From positions 1 to 7,554 of the forward strand of contig CALHPT010000121.1 of the NCBI GenBank assembly GCA_938036405.1: a stretch of DNA of 7,554 nt, read 5' to 3'. A program made the translations under genes and the position numbers. This stretch comes from an uncultured Tannerella sp. (GTDB taxonomy: Bacteria; Bacteroidota; Bacteroidia; Bacteroidales; Tannerellaceae). Positions 6,973 to 7,554 of the stretch are shown one piece after another (the stretch's first letter is position 1; every line of letters starts with the position of its first letter). Below the pieces are notes generated by a model, which was not told the DNA's origin, made no database searches, and saw only the letters and a program-made list of their open reading frames with translations.

Positions 6973-7308
6973 GCCATATGAAGTGAAACAATTTTGTATC
7001 AGCTTAGATTGCACGCCATCTGGCTTATTTCAAATTTGAATCACACCGAATCGCATGCAATCCGAAGCAAAACAATTTTGTATCGGATCATATGGTACGA
7101 TATATGACCTATATCTAATTTGAATCGTATCGTTTTGTATGCCATATGAAGTAAAACAATTTTGTATCGTATCATATGGCACGCGATATAGTCTATATCT
7201 AATTTGAATTTCATCATTTTGCATGCCATATGAAGCGAAACAATTTTGTATTGGATCAGATTGCACGCCATCTGGCATAAAACAAACGTGTATCTCACCG
7301 TATTTTAC
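6973..7308. repeat. AT-rich tandem array, eight 42-bp units in four 84-bp dimers
   Basis: Units begin at 6973, 7015, 7057, 7099, 7141, 7183, 7225 and 7267, every 42 bases without an indel. Odd units begin near GCCATATGAAG and share AACAATTTTGTAT; hand comparison gives 37/42 matches for units 1 and 7 and 36/42 for units 3 and 5 and for 5 and 7. Even units form a second type centred on AATTTGAATC (units 4 and 6 match at 32/42). The types alternate, so the true period is 84 bp. A ninth, decayed unit starts GCCATACGA at 7309. Hand-counted GC is 14/42 in unit 5 and 11/42 in unit 6, far below the flanking genes. CATATG occurs five times (6975, 7089, 7143, 7173, 7227), and unit 2 holds the 12-bp palindrome TTCAAATTTGAA (7029-7040). 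It lies between convergent genes, after a terminator. Function unknown. The minus-strand frames running through it are discussed as a finding, not called as genes. Confidence 0.93.
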
Positions 7309-7358
7309 GCCATACGATAAGATACACATTCTACTGTAGATGAAAATCAGGATCAGGG

Positions 7359-7402
7359 ACCCGAAAACGGGTGGAAACGACGCGTAGCTCGGCTAATCGA
7401 GC
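7359..7402 (-). terminator. Two short hairpins at the end of the right-edge gene
   Basis: Reading on the minus strand, GCTCG/CGAGC (7402-7398 with 7391-7387, 6-base loop) spans the stop codon. About 15 bases further on, ACCCG-TTTT-CGGGT (7372-7359) forms a 5-bp stem with a T4 loop. Neither is followed by a clean T-tract, so termination is plausible but not demonstrated. Confidence 0.3.
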
Positions 7403-7554
7403 ATCAGCGCCATGTGGAGACGGTCGATGTCGGCGGCCGAGAGACGGTCGTCGAGCCGTGCGGCCAGTCCGTAAGGCTGTGCGGGTCGGTCGGGGGCGGG
7501 GGGGCGACGCACGCGGAGGTGCGTGGCGCCGTGACGCGTGGCAGCGACGCGAAG
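7393..7554 (-). CDS. C-terminal fragment of an unidentified protein
   Basis: The last 53 codons of a minus-strand gene enter from the right edge and end at TAG (7395-7393). The tail reads YGLAARLDDRLSAADIDR, then LHMALMLD. This has a helical, acidic and leucine-patterned composition unlike the Arg/Pro-rich chance frames elsewhere, which supports a real coding end. The preceding part is basic and proline-rich (VRRPPAPDRPAQP) and looks like a linker. I do not recognise the family. The gene converges on the CLC operon, with the 42-bp repeat array between them. Confidence 0.55.
   Translation of the reverse strand, partial: LRVAATRHGATHLRVRRPPAPDRPAQPYGLAARLDDRLSAADIDRLHMALMLD

Noticed and set aside
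6973..7308. CRISPR-like regular repeats
   Set aside because: The units are directly adjacent and whole units diverge together. There are no invariant repeats separated by unique spacers and no cas genes nearby.
6961..7330. Insertion sequence or prophage remnant as the source of the AT-rich island
   Set aside because: No transposase fragment, terminal inverted repeats or target-site duplication is visible. The island is fully explained by the 42-bp tandem units.
7385..7403. tRNA D-arm look-alike (TAGCTCGG...CGAGCA)
   Set aside because: There is no matching acceptor stem, anticodon arm or T-arm (no GGTTCGA-like segment) downstream, and the bases overlap the end of a probable coding region.

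Overview
The window looks like chromosomal DNA of a high-GC member of the Bacteroidota, probably Bacteroidales. The evidence is a TamL-type lipoprotein of the BamA/TamA family (a Bacteroidota lineage marker), a TAnnTTTG-like promoter element upstream of it, gene starts without obvious Shine-Dalgarno sequences, and GC-rich codon use. Genus cannot be fixed from this sequence; a Tannerella-like or Alistipes-like genome is only a guess.

Layout. Positions 1-216 hold no gene I can support, only a small GC hairpin past the end of tamL. Positions 217-2508 (minus) encode TamL, an outer-membrane beta-barrel lipoprotein with N-terminal POTRA-like repeats. A 582-base spacer (2509-3090) separates it from a divergent three-gene operon on the plus strand. 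It holds a likely tamL promoter, a leader hairpin, a short TA-rich island and a C-rich, G-poor stretch. The operon is: a threonylcarbamoyl-AMP synthase of the TsaC/Sua5/YrdC family (3091-3681); a polyprenyl-phosphate glycosyl-1-phosphate transferase (3681-5078); and a CLC-family chloride channel or transporter with two C-terminal CBS domains (5075-6877). The three genes overlap by 1 and 4 bases, so they are almost certainly co-transcribed and translationally coupled. A strong intrinsic terminator follows at 6911-6953.

Positions 6973-7308 are a sharply AT-rich island made of eight 42-bp tandem units. Two unit types alternate, giving a strict 84-bp higher-order period (four dimers), and a decayed ninth unit follows. 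The array sits between convergent genes. At the right edge, a minus-strand gene of unknown function ends at 7393 and runs out of the window.

The genes serve separate tasks: envelope assembly (TamL), tRNA t6A modification (TsaC), initiation of a lipid-linked surface glycan (sugar transferase) and anion transport (CLC). The operon appears to be a positional rather than a pathway grouping. The least explained element is the 42/84-bp array. The most interesting protein-level detail is that the CLC protein keeps the external gating glutamate but has valine where CLC exchangers usually have the internal proton-transfer glutamate.
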